Assembly: GCA_007134175.1 (NCBI GenBank)
Contig: SLLF01000239.1
Location: 1-11,647 of the forward strand
From: Kiritimatiellia bacterium
Lineage (GTDB): Bacteria; Verrucomicrobiota; Kiritimatiellia; SLAD01
DNA: 11,647 bases
Direction: 5' to 3'
In this document: one piece after another, positions 1-7,374 of the stretch
Layout of the letters: the number at the start of each line of letters is the position of its first letter
How positions within the stretch are numbered: position 1 is the first letter of the stretch
Translations under genes and position numbers: made by a program
Notes under the pieces: model-generated
Databases searched by the model: none
What the model was told of the DNA's origin: nothing
Seen by the model: the letters and a program-made list of their open reading frames with translations, nothing else

Positions 1-42
1 CAACGAGGATCGCGACATAACAGCACCTTGCGGTTAAATGTC

Positions 43-48
43 TATAAT
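43..48 (+). promoter_or_regulatory. Candidate -10 box (TATAAT) upstream of fucI
   Basis: A perfect TATAAT hexamer lies 108 bases before the fucI start. No good -35 hexamer sits 16-18 bases upstream: the bases there are ACAGCA. If this promoter is real it probably needs an activator or an alternative contact. It directly abuts an inverted repeat TGTCA-N5-TGACA (48-62), which would suit operator control. The call rests on the hexamer alone. Confidence 0.35.
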
Positions 49-132
49 GTCAATAAATGACAAGCAATGGTCAACTAAGGCTATTGTCGCATCGGTAGAC
101 GACAGGCACGATGACAAGGTGCACGGTTGTCA
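48..132. promoter_or_regulatory. Cluster of TGTCA/TGACA inverted half-sites, candidate operators for fucI
   Basis: Three inverted repeats with related half-sites lie between the candidate -10 and the fucI start. They are TGTCA-N5-TGACA at 48-62, TGTCG (in TTGTCG) paired with CGACA across a 10-base spacer at about 84-104, and TGACAA-N9-TTGTCA at 112-132. The last has 6-base arms around a GTGCAC core. Six copies of nearly the same half-site in 85 bases look like binding sites for a dimeric repressor or activator; GntR-family regulators often use TTGTC/GACAA-like sites. No regulator gene lies in the window, so the identity of the factor is unknown. Confidence 0.45.
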
Positions 133-156
133 CGGATCTAACCATAGGAGGCTATC

Positions 157-1923
157 ATGTCATCATATCCGCAGGTAGGTATTCGACCGACGATTGACGG
201 GCGTCTGGGTGGCGTACGCGAGTCGCTGGAATCGCAAACCATGAAGCTGGCCCAAGCAGCCGCCAAGGTCATCCGGGAGGCGGTTTGCTATCCGGACGGC
301 ACACCGGTGGACTGCGTGATCGCCGACACCTGTATCGGCGGTGTAGCGGAAGCGGCGGCCTGCGCGGAGAAGTTCCGCCGAGAACAAGTGGGTGTTTCGT
401 TAACGGTGACACCCTGCTGGTGTTACGGGTCGGAAACGATGGATATGGATCCGCTGACCCCCAAGGCGGTCTGGGGCTTCAACGGAACGGAACGACCGGG
501 CGCCGTCTACCTGGCCGCTGTGCTGGCGGGCCATGCCCAGAAAGGGGTTCCAGCTTTCGGTATCTATGGGCGCGATGTGCAGGACGCGGGCGACTTCGCA
601 GTTCCGGCTGATGTCCGGGAAAAAATCCTGCGGTTTGTGCGGGCGGGCTTGGCCGTGGCCCGGATGCGGGGTCGCTCCTACTTGGCCATGGGCGGCACAT
701 CCATGGGGATCGCCGGCTCGATCGTGGACCAGCCGCTATTCGAACGCTACTTCGGCATGCGCGTGGAGAGCGTCGACATGACGGAAATCCTGCGGCGCAT
801 GGAGCGCGGGATCTATGACGAAACGGAATTCAAGAAGGCGCGCCGCTGGGTAAAGGCCCACTGCAAGGAAGGCAAGGACTACAACACCAAAGCCAAACAG
901 CGCAGCCGCAAGCAACTGGATCGTGAATGGGATCAGTCCATTCTCATGGCGTTGATTGCGCGGGACTTGATGGTCGGCAACCCCACACTGGCGGAAATGG
1001 GTTACGGCGAGGAAGCCCACGGGCACAACGCCCTGGCGGCCGGGTTCCAGGGTCAGCGCCAATGGACCGATCACATGCCGAACGGAGACTTCATGGAGGC
1101 CATCCTCTGTAGTTCTTTCGACTGGAACGGTATCCGCGCCCCCTACATCGTCGCCACGGAGAACGATGCACTGAACGGGGCCTCCATGTTGTTCGGCCAT
1201 CTGCTTACCAACACCGCACAGATCTTTGCCGATGTACGCACCTACTGGAGTCCCCAGGCGGTCAAGCGGGTAGCCGGCCACAAACTCACCGGTCGTGCGG
1301 CAGGCGGACTGCTCCATTTGATCAATTCAGGACCCGCCACGCTCGACGGGACCGGCCAACAAAAGCGCAAAGGGAAACCGGCCATGAAACCGTACTGGGA
1401 AATTACCCCGAAAGAAGCGGATCAGTGCCTGGCGGCTACCACCTGGCACCCGTCCATGACGGAATATTTTCCGGGCGGCGGATGGTCCACGCGCTACCTG
1501 ACCAAGGGCGGTATGCCGGTGACCATGTGCCGGTTGAACCTAGTCGCCGGCCTGGGGCCGGCCCTGCAGATCGCGGAAGGTTTCACGGTCGATCTACCCG
1601 CCAAGGTGCACCGCATATTGGATGAACGAACCAACCCGACCTGGCCGACCACCTGGTTTGTGCCGCGCACTACAGGGAAGGGTGCGTTCAGCGACGTCTA
1701 CACGGTCATGAACAACTGGGGTGCCAATCATGGCTCGATCGGCTTCGGCCACTATGGGGCGGACTTGATCTCCCTGGCCGCGCTGCTGCGGATTCCGGTC
1801 TACATGCACAACGTGGACGAACAGGACATCTATCGTCCGGCGGCGTGGAACCTGTTCGGCACGGCCAACCGCGAGGGAGCCGATTATCGAGCTTGCGCCA
1901 ACTTCGGTCCGTTATACGGCTGA
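157..1923 (+). CDS. fucI: L-fucose isomerase
   Basis: Cytosolic metal-dependent (Mn2+) ketol isomerase that converts L-fucose to L-fuculose; the family also accepts D-arabinose. The 588-residue protein matches the usual family length (about 590) and reads as FucI throughout: N-terminal [19 protein letters not shown], the CWCYG segment near residue 87, [19 protein letters not shown] from 333, [10 protein letters not shown] from 357, and [14 protein letters not shown] from 524. The metal and catalytic residues known in the E. coli enzyme (E337, D361, H528) correspond to E335, D359 and H525. The ATG is set by a perfect AGGAGG at 146-151 with 5-base spacing. The gene stands alone in this window, with operator-like repeats upstream. 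The kinase and aldolase expected after FucI (fucK, fucA) are not seen here and may lie before base 1 or elsewhere. Its stop is 4 bases from the stop of the converging gene. Confidence 0.97.
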   Translation: MSSYPQVGIRPTIDGRLGGVRESLESQTMKLAQAAAKVIREAVCYPDGTPVDCVIADTCIGGVAEAAACAEKFRREQVGVSLTVTPCWCYGSETMDMDPLTPKAVWGFNGTERPGAVYLAAVLAGHAQKGVPAFGIYGRDVQDAGDFAVPADVREKILRFVRAGLAVARMRGRSYLAMGGTSMGIAGSIVDQPLFERYFGMRVESVDMTEILRRMERGIYDETEFKKARRWVKAHCKEGKDYNTKAKQRSRKQLDREWDQSILMALIARDLMVGNPTLAEMGYGEEAHGHNALAAGFQGQRQWTDHMPNGDFMEAILCSSFDWNGIRAPYIVATENDALNGASMLFGHLLTNTAQIFADVRTYWSPQAVKRVAGHKLTGRAAGGLLHLINSGPATLDGTGQQKRKGKPAMKPYWEITPKEADQCLAATTWHPSMTEYFPGGGWSTRYLTKGGMPVTMCRLNLVAGLGPALQIAEGFTVDLPAKVHRILDERTNPTWPTTWFVPRTTGKGAFSDVYTVMNNWGANHGSIGFGHYGADLISLAALLRIPVYMHNVDEQDIYRPAAWNLFGTANREGADYRACANFGPLYG

Positions 1924-1927
1924 AAGG

Positions 1928-2929
1928 CTAGCGACCGCTTGGCGGATGCACGGTAAACGTGGTTCTTCGTGATGCCTGCTGACCACTGACTTGATCGGTA
2001 ATCTGGATTTCCAAGGTGTGTTCACCGGGTTGAACGCGCCGCGTGGGGGTCAGCGTGGTGACCGAGTGGAAGTCGCTGCGCGGACTCAAGCCCCCGATCA
2101 CCAACGATACCGAAGTGTCCAACAACGGTTCACTGGGGCCAATATCGGTACGGTACAGCCGTGTGTGCTGCGTCATGTAGTAGATGAAACGGTCATCATC
2201 GCGCACTTCCGGGTGGGGATTGGCCATTTCGATGTACGCCTGGATATAGGGGACATGCCGCGCGGTCAGCGGGATGTCAGGGATCGGTTCGTACTGTCCA
2301 AATCCATTTACGCTGCGGCTCAACACCAATTTCGGGATGGCCAGGGAAGCAGTGGGGACACGCGGTACCGGCCGCTCAACCGGCGCCGGCACCGCGGCCG
2401 CAATGGTGGCGGCGGGGTCCGTTACCTGTGGGGTTACCGCGCTGGGCGCGGTTTCCGTCATGACCGGCGTCAGTCGCTCCTGCAACCGGGTGCGGTCTTG
2501 ATAAAACAAAACCACCAGCGCCAGCAGCAAGACATTGACACAGCCAAGCAACAGGTAAAGGTACAGGCGACGATCATTCCACCATCCCGCCTGCGGCTCG
2601 ATCTCGGTGGTCGCCGAGTTTGGCGTCGTCGTTTGCGGCGGCACCGGATCCCCATGGATCACCGCGCCATCCGGTGTGGGTGACGCTGGTGTTCCCGTTC
2701 GTTTAGGGCCAAGCCGCGGCGGCGGAACCCCTTCTAAAGGCGGCGGCTCTACGGACGACGACCCGGCCGCGCGATGTACCGCATCCCGGGAGGCTCCCTC
2801 AACCGGCTCGGCCGAACCGCTTGCCGCGGGATCCACATCCATTTCCGCAAGCAGCCGATCCAGTATAACCGGCGGCGCAATCTCGTTGTCCGGCACTCCA
2901 CCACTGGCTGTGGGCTCGTCCCGCTTCAT
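1928..2929 (-). CDS. Proline-rich single-pass membrane protein of unknown function
   Basis: No named family is recognised with confidence. The 333-residue protein has three parts. Residues 1-118 are an acidic, Pro/Ser/Thr-rich, probably disordered region without a signal peptide. Residues about 121-143 form one hydrophobic membrane segment (LYLYLLLGCVNVLLLALVVL). A second Pro/Ala/Val-rich linker (about 157-195) leads to a probable beta-rich domain from about 198 to 330, which begins VLSRSVNGFGQYEPIPD and ends with a PGEHTLEIQITDQVSG strand pattern. A short N-terminal cytoplasmic tail and a periplasmic C-terminal domain are most likely. The 'GFGxYxPIPD' opening and 'PGxHTLxxxIxDxxSG' close resemble a domain I associate with planctomycete-type envelope proteins; this is from memory and unverified. 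It is the last gene of the rpsO-pnp operon, starting 3 bases after the AsmA-like stop, so translational coupling is likely. Confidence 0.8.
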   Translation of the reverse strand: MKRDEPTASGGVPDNEIAPPVILDRLLAEMDVDPAASGSAEPVEGASRDAVHRAAGSSSVEPPPLEGVPPPRLGPKRTGTPASPTPDGAVIHGDPVPPQTTTPNSATTEIEPQAGWWNDRRLYLYLLLGCVNVLLLALVVLFYQDRTRLQERLTPVMTETAPSAVTPQVTDPAATIAAAVPAPVERPVPRVPTASLAIPKLVLSRSVNGFGQYEPIPDIPLTARHVPYIQAYIEMANPHPEVRDDDRFIYYMTQHTRLYRTDIGPSEPLLDTSVSLVIGGLSPRSDFHSVTTLTPTRRVQPGEHTLEIQITDQVSGQQASRRTTFTVHPPSGR

Positions 2930-2932
2930 AAC

Positions 2933-4015
2933 TCACTCTACGGCCGGCTCCGTCGGTGCGGCCACACTATCTTCCTCCACCGATTCAGACCTCAAGCGGC
3001 CACGCAATCCGCGGATCGCATCCGTGGCTCGTTCCTGCACCTCGTTTATTTCCTCGCGCAACGTTTCGGGAGCCGCCCCATCTGCTTCGGTACCATCTTC
3101 GCGCCGTAACCGGTCACGTAATCCGCGGATCTCTTCCGTGGCGCGCTCCTGCACCTCGTCAACCTGCTCGCGCATCGCCTCGGGCGTGGCTTCATCCCCT
3201 TCGCCATTTTCTTCACGTCGCAAGCGGTCGCGGACACCGCGGGCGCCGTCGCCCAGTGCTCCCGTTACGGCTCGCGCGCCTTCCGTCGCACGCCCCCCTA
3301 ACGCGCCTACGCCTTCCAGGGCGGAGGTCAGGCCATCGCCCAACAGATCGCCGGCTCCGGCCACGGCATTGGTCACCGCACCCAATACCGCCTTCAACAC
3401 CTCCGTGACAATCTGCGTTAAACTCTGGTCCTCGCCACCGAGGTTATTCAACGTGATGGTAGCAAGCTGGATGGGAACCACCCGGCCTCGCGCCGCCGTG
3501 GCGGATACTTGTGCCCGCGCGTCTGCGAGCACCAATTCCTTGATGATCACGGTCTTGCCGACCTCATCCAGCACCGGTTCCAACTCTTCCGGTACGTCGT
3601 CGGTTGCTTCCTGCTTCTGCTGGCGCGCCTCAAGCTGTTCAACCAACGCCCCCAAATTGGTGCGCCGCAGACCAACCTCATAGGTAATCTGCGGGGCATC
3701 AATCAGGACCTTGTCGATAATGATCGTGTCCGTGAGCAATGATCGCATGTTCACGTCCACTTCCAATTGCCGTATCGCAAAGAGGCTCTCGGTGTGAAAG
3801 CCCTCCGGGTTGCCGATCGTCAGGCCGTTGAGCAGGATGTAACCACGTAGTGGGTGGAACTGCGCATCATCCAGCGTAACATCCACCCCCAGCACCTGCG
3901 GTCCGAGTCGATTGACGCCCTGCTTGACCACATCACCGCCACGAAAGATCACTGCAACCAGCAGCAATGCCACCAGCACCACCAAAACGATGATCAAACG
4001 CAGTAGAATTTTCAT
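2933..4015 (-). CDS. AsmA-like membrane-anchored protein with C-terminal charged repeats
   Basis: The 360-residue protein starts with an uncleaved-type membrane anchor (residues 3-23, leucine/valine-rich). An AsmA/DUF748-like N-terminal domain follows. Recognisable features are [20 protein letters not shown] (33-52), [20 protein letters not shown] (62-81), then [15 protein letters not shown] (99-113), and [16 protein letters not shown] (156-171), strand patterns typical of this family. Residues 205-260 are Gly/Ala-rich and amphipathic. Residues 262-337 are two tandem 38-residue charged repeats, with a third partial copy to the C-terminus. AsmA-like proteins act in the periplasm at the inner-to-outer membrane interface, and larger members move lipids. 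This short one is likely a minor envelope protein whose exact role is unknown. It overlaps pnp by 4 bases (ATGA) and has an AAAGGTG ribosome site inside the pnp end, so it is co-transcribed and probably translationally coupled. Confidence 0.85.
   Translation of the reverse strand: MKILLRLIIVLVVLVALLLVAVIFRGGDVVKQGVNRLGPQVLGVDVTLDDAQFHPLRGYILLNGLTIGNPEGFHTESLFAIRQLEVDVNMRSLLTDTIIIDKVLIDAPQITYEVGLRRTNLGALVEQLEARQQKQEATDDVPEELEPVLDEVGKTVIIKELVLADARAQVSATAARGRVVPIQLATITLNNLGGEDQSLTQIVTEVLKAVLGAVTNAVAGAGDLLGDGLTSALEGVGALGGRATEGARAVTGALGDGARGVRDRLRREENGEGDEATPEAMREQVDEVQERATEEIRGLRDRLRREDGTEADGAAPETLREEINEVQERATDAIRGLRGRLRSESVEEDSVAAPTEPAVE
2966..3232 (-). repeat. Tandem 114-base (38-residue) repeats in the AsmA-like gene
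   Basis: Two full in-frame units at 3232-3119 and 3118-3005 are followed by a degenerate third start (RGRLRSES, from 3004). The encoded units both run from RDRLRRE to EVQERATxxIRGL and share 25 of 38 residues by direct comparison. The DNA confirms the 114-base period: the string cctgcacctcg occurs at 3034 and 3148. Each unit is rich in Arg and Glu and should form an amphipathic helix or coiled coil. Confidence 0.9.
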
Positions 4016-6108
4016 TCTTCACCTTTCTCGGCCAGCGCGGCCTTACGGCTCAGCCGGATGCGTCCGTTTTCCTCGACACTCAGACACTTGACCCACATCT
4101 CGTCGCCAACCTTGCAGATATCCTCGGTTTGCTTGACCCGGAAATCGGCCAGTTCACTGATGTGCACCAACCCTTCCAAGCCCGGCAGGATTTCCACAAA
4201 AGCGCCGAACTCCTTGGTTCCGGTGACTTTACCACGGTAGATTTTACCCTCTTCCGCTTCTGCGGTAAGACTTTCCACCTCTTTAATCGCCGCATCCATC
4301 GATTCCTTCTCGGTACTGAAGATTTGGACGGTGCCGTCTTCTTCAATGTCGATCTGGACCTTGTAGGTATCGGTAATGCGCCGGATGTTCTTGCCGCCCG
4401 GACCGATCAGTGCGCCGATCTTGTCGACCGGGATTTGCAACTGGGTAATGCGCGGTGCGTGAGTGGAGAGTTCCGGGCGGGATTCCGGAATGACCGAGGC
4501 CATATAGTCCAGAATCTTGATCCGCGATTCACGCGCCAACGCGAACGCACCCTCGACCAAGTCCCAGCGCAAACCGCGAATCTTGAGGTCGACCTGAAAA
4601 CCGGTGATACCGTCACGCGTGCCGGACACCTTGAAGTCCATATCACCGCAATGATCCTCGGCGCCGAGGATATCGGTTACCAAGGTCGCGTCGTCACCGC
4701 GGCTGAAGAGGCCGACGGAAATGCCGGCGACCGGCTTGCGGATAGGAATCCCCGCGTCCATCAGCGCCAAGGTGCCGGCGCAAACGCTGGCCATGGAGCT
4801 GGATCCGTTGGAACCCATAATTTCAGACACGACCCGTACGGTATACGGGTAATCCTCTGGCAGAACCGGCTTCAGCGAGCGCTCGGCCAGGTTGCCATGC
4901 CCGATTTCGCGGCGGCTGGTCATACCGATACGGCCCGGCTCGCCTACGCAGTAGGGAGGGAAGTTGTAGTGCAGCATGAAACGCTTCTCGTCCGGACCGC
5001 CGGCCAGCGCGTCCATGGACTGGGCATCCTTGAGGGTGCCCAGCGTGACCGTGGCCAACGCCTGGGTTTCGCCGCGGTTGAACAGCGACGACCCGTGCGT
5101 ACGGGGCAGTAGGCCGACCTGGGCCGCCAACGGCCGCAACTCGGTTGCCGCCCGCCCGTCAATGCGGCGCTGCTGGTCGAGCACGTTGTTGCGCACGGTC
5201 TCGATCTCCAGTGCGTCAAAGAGCTGGAAGAAATCCTCCTCGGTCATTTCCGCGTTTTGCGCCATCAGCGCTTCCTTCAACGCGGCCCGCACGGTTTCGA
5301 CTTGTTCATGGCGTTCCTGCTTGCCGGCAATTTGCAAGGCGGCACTAAGATCGGATCCCTTAAGATCACGCGCCTGCTGCAGCCATTCCGGCTTGACTTC
5401 CGCCTCCTCGAACAACTTTTCGGGCAGGCCCATCTGCTGGCGCAGTTCCACTTGGATATCGATCAGCTTGACGCAGGCTTCATGCGCCAGCTTCATGGCC
5501 GCCAGCATATCCGCTTCCGCCACTTCCTTGGCGTCGCCTTCAATCATCAGCGGCAAGTCGCGGTTGCCGACGTACGTCAGGTTCAGGTCGCCTTCGGCGA
5601 TTTGGCCGTGGGTGGGGTTCAAGATGAACTCCCCGTTCACGCGGCCCACCCGCACAGCACCAACCGGGCCATTGAACGGGATATCGGAGATCGTCAAGGC
5701 GGCGCTGGCACCGTTGATGCTGAGAATGTCGGGTTCATCGATGCAATCGGTGCTTAGCAGCGAGCTGATGATCTGCACCTCGTTACGATAGCCGGCGGGG
5801 AAGAGGGGCCGCAAGGGGCGGTCCGTGGCCCGCATAGTCAAAATTTCCTTTTCCGAGGGTCGCGCCTCGCGCTTGAAATAGCCGCCGGGGAACCGGCCGG
5901 CCGCATAAAATTTCTCGCGGTACTCCACTTGCAACGGGAAGAAATCGACACCTTCCCGGGGTGCCTTGGCAGCGGTTACGGTACAGATCAGCACCGTTTC
6001 GCCCATGCGGATGGTCACCGCACCATTGGCTTGCTGGGCCAGCAAACCGCTCTCGATCACGACTTCCTTGCCGCCTACTTCACATTTTACACTCTTTGCT
6101 TCGTTCAT
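4012..6108 (-). CDS. pnp: Polyribonucleotide nucleotidyltransferase (PNPase)
   Basis: A 3'-to-5' phosphorolytic exoribonuclease that releases nucleoside diphosphates. It is a trimer and usually part of RNA degradosomes in the cytoplasm. The 698 residues match the family length. Domains in order: first RNase PH fold (about 10-140, with the [21 protein letters not shown] segment at 56-75), an all-helical linker (about 240-310), and a second RNase PH fold (about 325-545). The second fold has [18 protein letters not shown] from 334 and the catalytic [13 protein letters not shown] with D485 and D491. A KH domain follows ([15 protein letters not shown], 564-578), then an S1 domain (from about 621, [26 protein letters not shown]). 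All key residues look intact. The ATG is preceded by an AAGGAA site. It follows rpsO in the classic order, separated by 205 bases holding several hairpins. Confidence 0.98.
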   Translation of the reverse strand: MNEAKSVKCEVGGKEVVIESGLLAQQANGAVTIRMGETVLICTVTAAKAPREGVDFFPLQVEYREKFYAAGRFPGGYFKREARPSEKEILTMRATDRPLRPLFPAGYRNEVQIISSLLSTDCIDEPDILSINGASAALTISDIPFNGPVGAVRVGRVNGEFILNPTHGQIAEGDLNLTYVGNRDLPLMIEGDAKEVAEADMLAAMKLAHEACVKLIDIQVELRQQMGLPEKLFEEAEVKPEWLQQARDLKGSDLSAALQIAGKQERHEQVETVRAALKEALMAQNAEMTEEDFFQLFDALEIETVRNNVLDQQRRIDGRAATELRPLAAQVGLLPRTHGSSLFNRGETQALATVTLGTLKDAQSMDALAGGPDEKRFMLHYNFPPYCVGEPGRIGMTSRREIGHGNLAERSLKPVLPEDYPYTVRVVSEIMGSNGSSSMASVCAGTLALMDAGIPIRKPVAGISVGLFSRGDDATLVTDILGAEDHCGDMDFKVSGTRDGITGFQVDLKIRGLRWDLVEGAFALARESRIKILDYMASVIPESRPELSTHAPRITQLQIPVDKIGALIGPGGKNIRRITDTYKVQIDIEEDGTVQIFSTEKESMDAAIKEVESLTAEAEEGKIYRGKVTGTKEFGAFVEILPGLEGLVHISELADFRVKQTEDICKVGDEMWVKCLSVEENGRIRLSRKAALAEKGEE

Positions 6109-6184
6109 TATTTCCTTCTTTCCTTCTTGCTTGTCTACTTGTGAGGGGTTTTCCGAATGTGGACCACACGCCGGTTCACGAAGA

Positions 6185-6201
6185 ACAGGTTACTACAGGT
6201 T
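6185..6201. repeat. Heptamer direct repeat in the rpsO-pnp gap
   Basis: ACAGGTT occurs at 6185-6191 and again at 6195-6201, exactly 10 bases apart, which is one DNA helical turn. It sits in the leader of pnp. A short direct repeat at this spacing can be a protein site, but it could also be chance. Confidence 0.3.
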
Positions 6202-6247
6202 CCCACTACGCCAGCGCCCCATCACGGACGCGGTGTGTCGGGATAAC

Positions 6248-6263
6248 CGGGAGCGGAGTCCCG
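6248..6263 (-). other. Hairpin in the rpsO-pnp intergenic RNA
   Basis: CGGGA pairs with TCCCG around a 6-base loop, giving a 5-pair stem. No T-run follows on the - strand, so it is not a simple terminator. It is the third hairpin after the rpsO stop and the weakest. Confidence 0.4.
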
Positions 6264-6279
6264 CAATGGTAAAGGTCGA

Positions 6280-6296
6280 ACCTGCCACCGGCAGGT
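6280..6296 (-). other. Strong hairpin between rpsO and pnp, candidate RNase processing site
   Basis: ACCTGCC and GGCAGGT form a perfect 7-pair stem with a 3-base loop, 18 bases after the rpsO stop codon. On the - strand it is followed by GTTCGACCTTTACC, with no uridine tract, so full termination is unlikely. In E. coli the same gap carries an RNase III-cleaved stem through which PNPase controls its own mRNA. A similar role here is inferred from position only. Confidence 0.5.
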
Positions 6297-6301
6297 CCGA
6301 C

Positions 6302-6329
6302 TGGGTGCGGTCGTTAGCGCCGCAACCCA
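6302..6329 (-). other. Hairpin spanning the rpsO stop codon
   Basis: The bases TGGGT-GCGG (6302-6310) pair with CCGC-A-ACCCA (6320-6329), giving nine pairs with one bulged base. The rpsO stop codon lies in the loop region. It stands directly before the 6280-6296 stem, so the two form a tandem structure at the 3' end of the rpsO message. It could protect that end or mark a cleavage site. No T-run follows. Confidence 0.45.
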
Positions 6330-6577
6330 AGGCGCTGTACCAATTCATGATAGCGCTGCTTGTCCCGTCGATTAATGTAATCCAGCAACCGCCGCCGCTT
6401 ACTTACCATAACAATCAGTCCACGCCGTGAACTGTGGTCTTTCTTGTGCTGCTTAAGGTGCTCGGTCAACTCGTTGATCCGGCTCGACAACAGCGCAACC
6501 TGTACCTCCACGGAGCCCGTGTCCTGGTCGTGTTGCTTGTATTCTTCCTTAACAGCGGTTTTAGTTGCCTGGTCCAT
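6314..6577 (-). CDS. rpsO: 30S ribosomal protein S15
   Basis: The 87-residue protein is the usual size for S15 (E. coli 89). It carries the family core [19 protein letters not shown] (16-34), the basic segment [20 protein letters not shown] (44-63), and the closing [24 protein letters not shown]15 is a primary 16S rRNA-binding protein that nucleates the 30S platform. The reading frame stays open for 32 more codons upstream, but the ATG at 6577 is chosen because it gives the family N-terminus and has an AGGAAG site just before it. The promoter call also places the likely transcript start downstream of any earlier start. It is first in an operon with pnp, the standard arrangement in most bacteria. 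S15 often represses its own translation through its leader; the roughly 57-base leader could do this, though I cannot show it. Confidence 0.97.
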   Translation of the reverse strand: MDQATKTAVKEEYKQHDQDTGSVEVQVALLSSRINELTEHLKQHKKDHSSRRGLIVMVSKRRRLLDYINRRDKQRYHELVQRLGLRR

Positions 6578-6580
6578 ATT

Positions 6581-6586
6581 CTTCCT
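6581..6586 (-). promoter_or_regulatory. Ribosome binding site of rpsO
   Basis: AGGAAG lies three bases before the ATG at 6577. It favours this start over the longer open frame that extends to 6673. Confidence 0.7.
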
Positions 6587-6640
6587 ACCAACCTCTACGA
6601 TTTCTTGTTTACGCTTCTTTTCAGTCCAACTTTCAGGCGG

Positions 6641-6669
6641 ATCATAGGCCGGGGGTCCCCGGATGTAAA
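6641..6669 (-). promoter_or_regulatory. Sigma70-like promoter of the rpsO operon
   Basis: On the - strand the -35 is TTTACA (6669-6664) and the -10 is TATGAT (6646-6641). Each matches consensus at five of six bases, with the ideal 17-base spacer. Transcription should begin near 6634, giving a leader of about 57 bases before rpsO. The spacer contains the near-perfect palindrome CCGGGG-AC-CCCCGG (6649-6662), which could be an operator. The promoter lies in the 108-base gap between the CBM9-like gene and rpsO, so rpsO-pnp need not depend on readthrough from the sugar genes. Confidence 0.7.
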
Positions 6670-6685
6670 GCAATTAAAAAACGGG

Positions 6686-7348
6686 TCAAAATGTCAGGGT
6701 ACCAAAGTAAGCGGGCAGATGGAATTTTGGCTCCGGGTATTCCACCTTGGCCCAGGTCAGCCAGTGGGGATGCGAGGTCTCGTCGCCACACTTGTATACG
6801 TTAGCGCGCCAGGTTACACCGGGTGCCGGGGGGGCGGCCGTTGCCGCATAGCGGCGGACTACCGCCAGCGGTAGACGGAAGGCCAGCGTCCAGGTGACCG
6901 GCTCCCGGATTTCTGGATCAACCCGGCGCGGCAGGGTACTGACCACCTCCACCTGCTCCCCATCGTCCGCCGCCACCGGCACGAAATCTGCCCCAGCCGG
7001 GTTCCAACGAAATAATTTCGTGCCGCCGCAATTCATCTCCAGGTTGAAGTAGTCGTGACCACAGGCCGGTCCCGGCGTGAAGAAGAACTCCACACAACTA
7101 TCGCAGCAAACCGAATCCTGATACTGCCGGGCCACGGCGCGCACATACCGGTCCGCCACCCGGAAAATACCATGCACCGCCTCGTCGTCATACGCCAAGC
7201 GCACCTGAACCTGCGGCCGATGCGCGGGCCGATCCCCCATATAGTGGACCAGCTCAATGGGGTCCACCGCCGACCAGGCGGGGTGCTCCCAATCCAGCCG
7301 GGCACGCGGGGTCTGCGGCCAGTGCGCGACGTGATAAACGGCGGACAT
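6686..7348 (-). CDS. Carbohydrate-binding family 9-like protein, leaderless
   Basis: The 220-residue protein resembles the CBM9-like beta-sandwich domain annotated in many Verrucomicrobiota and Planctomycetota proteins. The signature parts are DSCVEFFFTPGPACGHDYFNLEMNCGGT (83-110), WTLAFRLPL (153-161) and the C-terminal LTWAKVEYPEPKFHLPAYFG (197-216). The whole protein is that one domain, and it has no signal peptide or membrane segment, so it should be cytoplasmic. Its function is unknown; binding a sugar is a family inference. It has several cysteines, including C81, C82 and C85 in a CCxxC pattern. The ATG at 7348 is preferred to the TTG one codon upstream because AAAGGAG (7360-7354) sits five bases away. 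It lies 26 bases after the UxaE-like gene and is probably co-transcribed. A T-run follows the stop (GTTTTTTAA on the - strand), but no clear stem precedes it. Confidence 0.82.
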   Translation of the reverse strand: MSAVYHVAHWPQTPRARLDWEHPAWSAVDPIELVHYMGDRPAHRPQVQVRLAYDDEAVHGIFRVADRYVRAVARQYQDSVCCDSCVEFFFTPGPACGHDYFNLEMNCGGTKLFRWNPAGADFVPVAADDGEQVEVVSTLPRRVDPEIREPVTWTLAFRLPLAVVRRYAATAAPPAPGVTWRANVYKCGDETSHPHWLTWAKVEYPEPKFHLPAYFGTLTF

Positions 7349-7353
7349 CAATG

Positions 7354-7360
7354 CTCCTTT
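7354..7360 (-). promoter_or_regulatory. Ribosome binding site of the CBM9-like gene
   Basis: AAAGGAG lies five bases from the ATG at 7348 and only two from the alternative TTG. It decides the start in favour of the ATG. Confidence 0.8.
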
Positions 7361-7374
7361 GCGTTCAGCGCCGC

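Noticed and set aside
2966..3232. The 114-base repeats as a mobile or CRISPR-like array
   Set aside because: Units are directly adjacent with no spacers, stay in frame, and encode a regular amphipathic protein repeat.
2607..3683. A 358-codon open frame on the + strand opposite the two envelope genes
   Set aside because: It is very rich in Ser, Arg, Pro and Thr, has no domain pattern, and lies antisense across two genes with clear ribosome sites, operon spacing and recognisable domains. High GC makes such antisense frames common.
4129..5112. A 327-codon open frame on the + strand inside pnp
   Set aside because: pnp is intact and unmistakable on the other strand, and the antisense product has no recognisable feature or ribosome site.
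6280..6296. The intergenic stem as a full terminator of rpsO
   Set aside because: It lacks a uridine tract, and pnp is expected to be co-transcribed with rpsO; an RNA processing or stabilising role fits better.
6649..6662. CCGGGGGTCCCCGG palindrome as a rho-independent terminator after the CBM9-like gene
   Set aside because: No T-run follows it on the - strand, and it sits exactly between well-matched -35 and -10 boxes, so a promoter-spacer element is the better reading.
6578..6673. A 32-residue N-terminal extension of S15
   Set aside because: The extra residues do not match any S15, they overlap the predicted promoter, and the AGGAAG site precedes the internal ATG at 6577.
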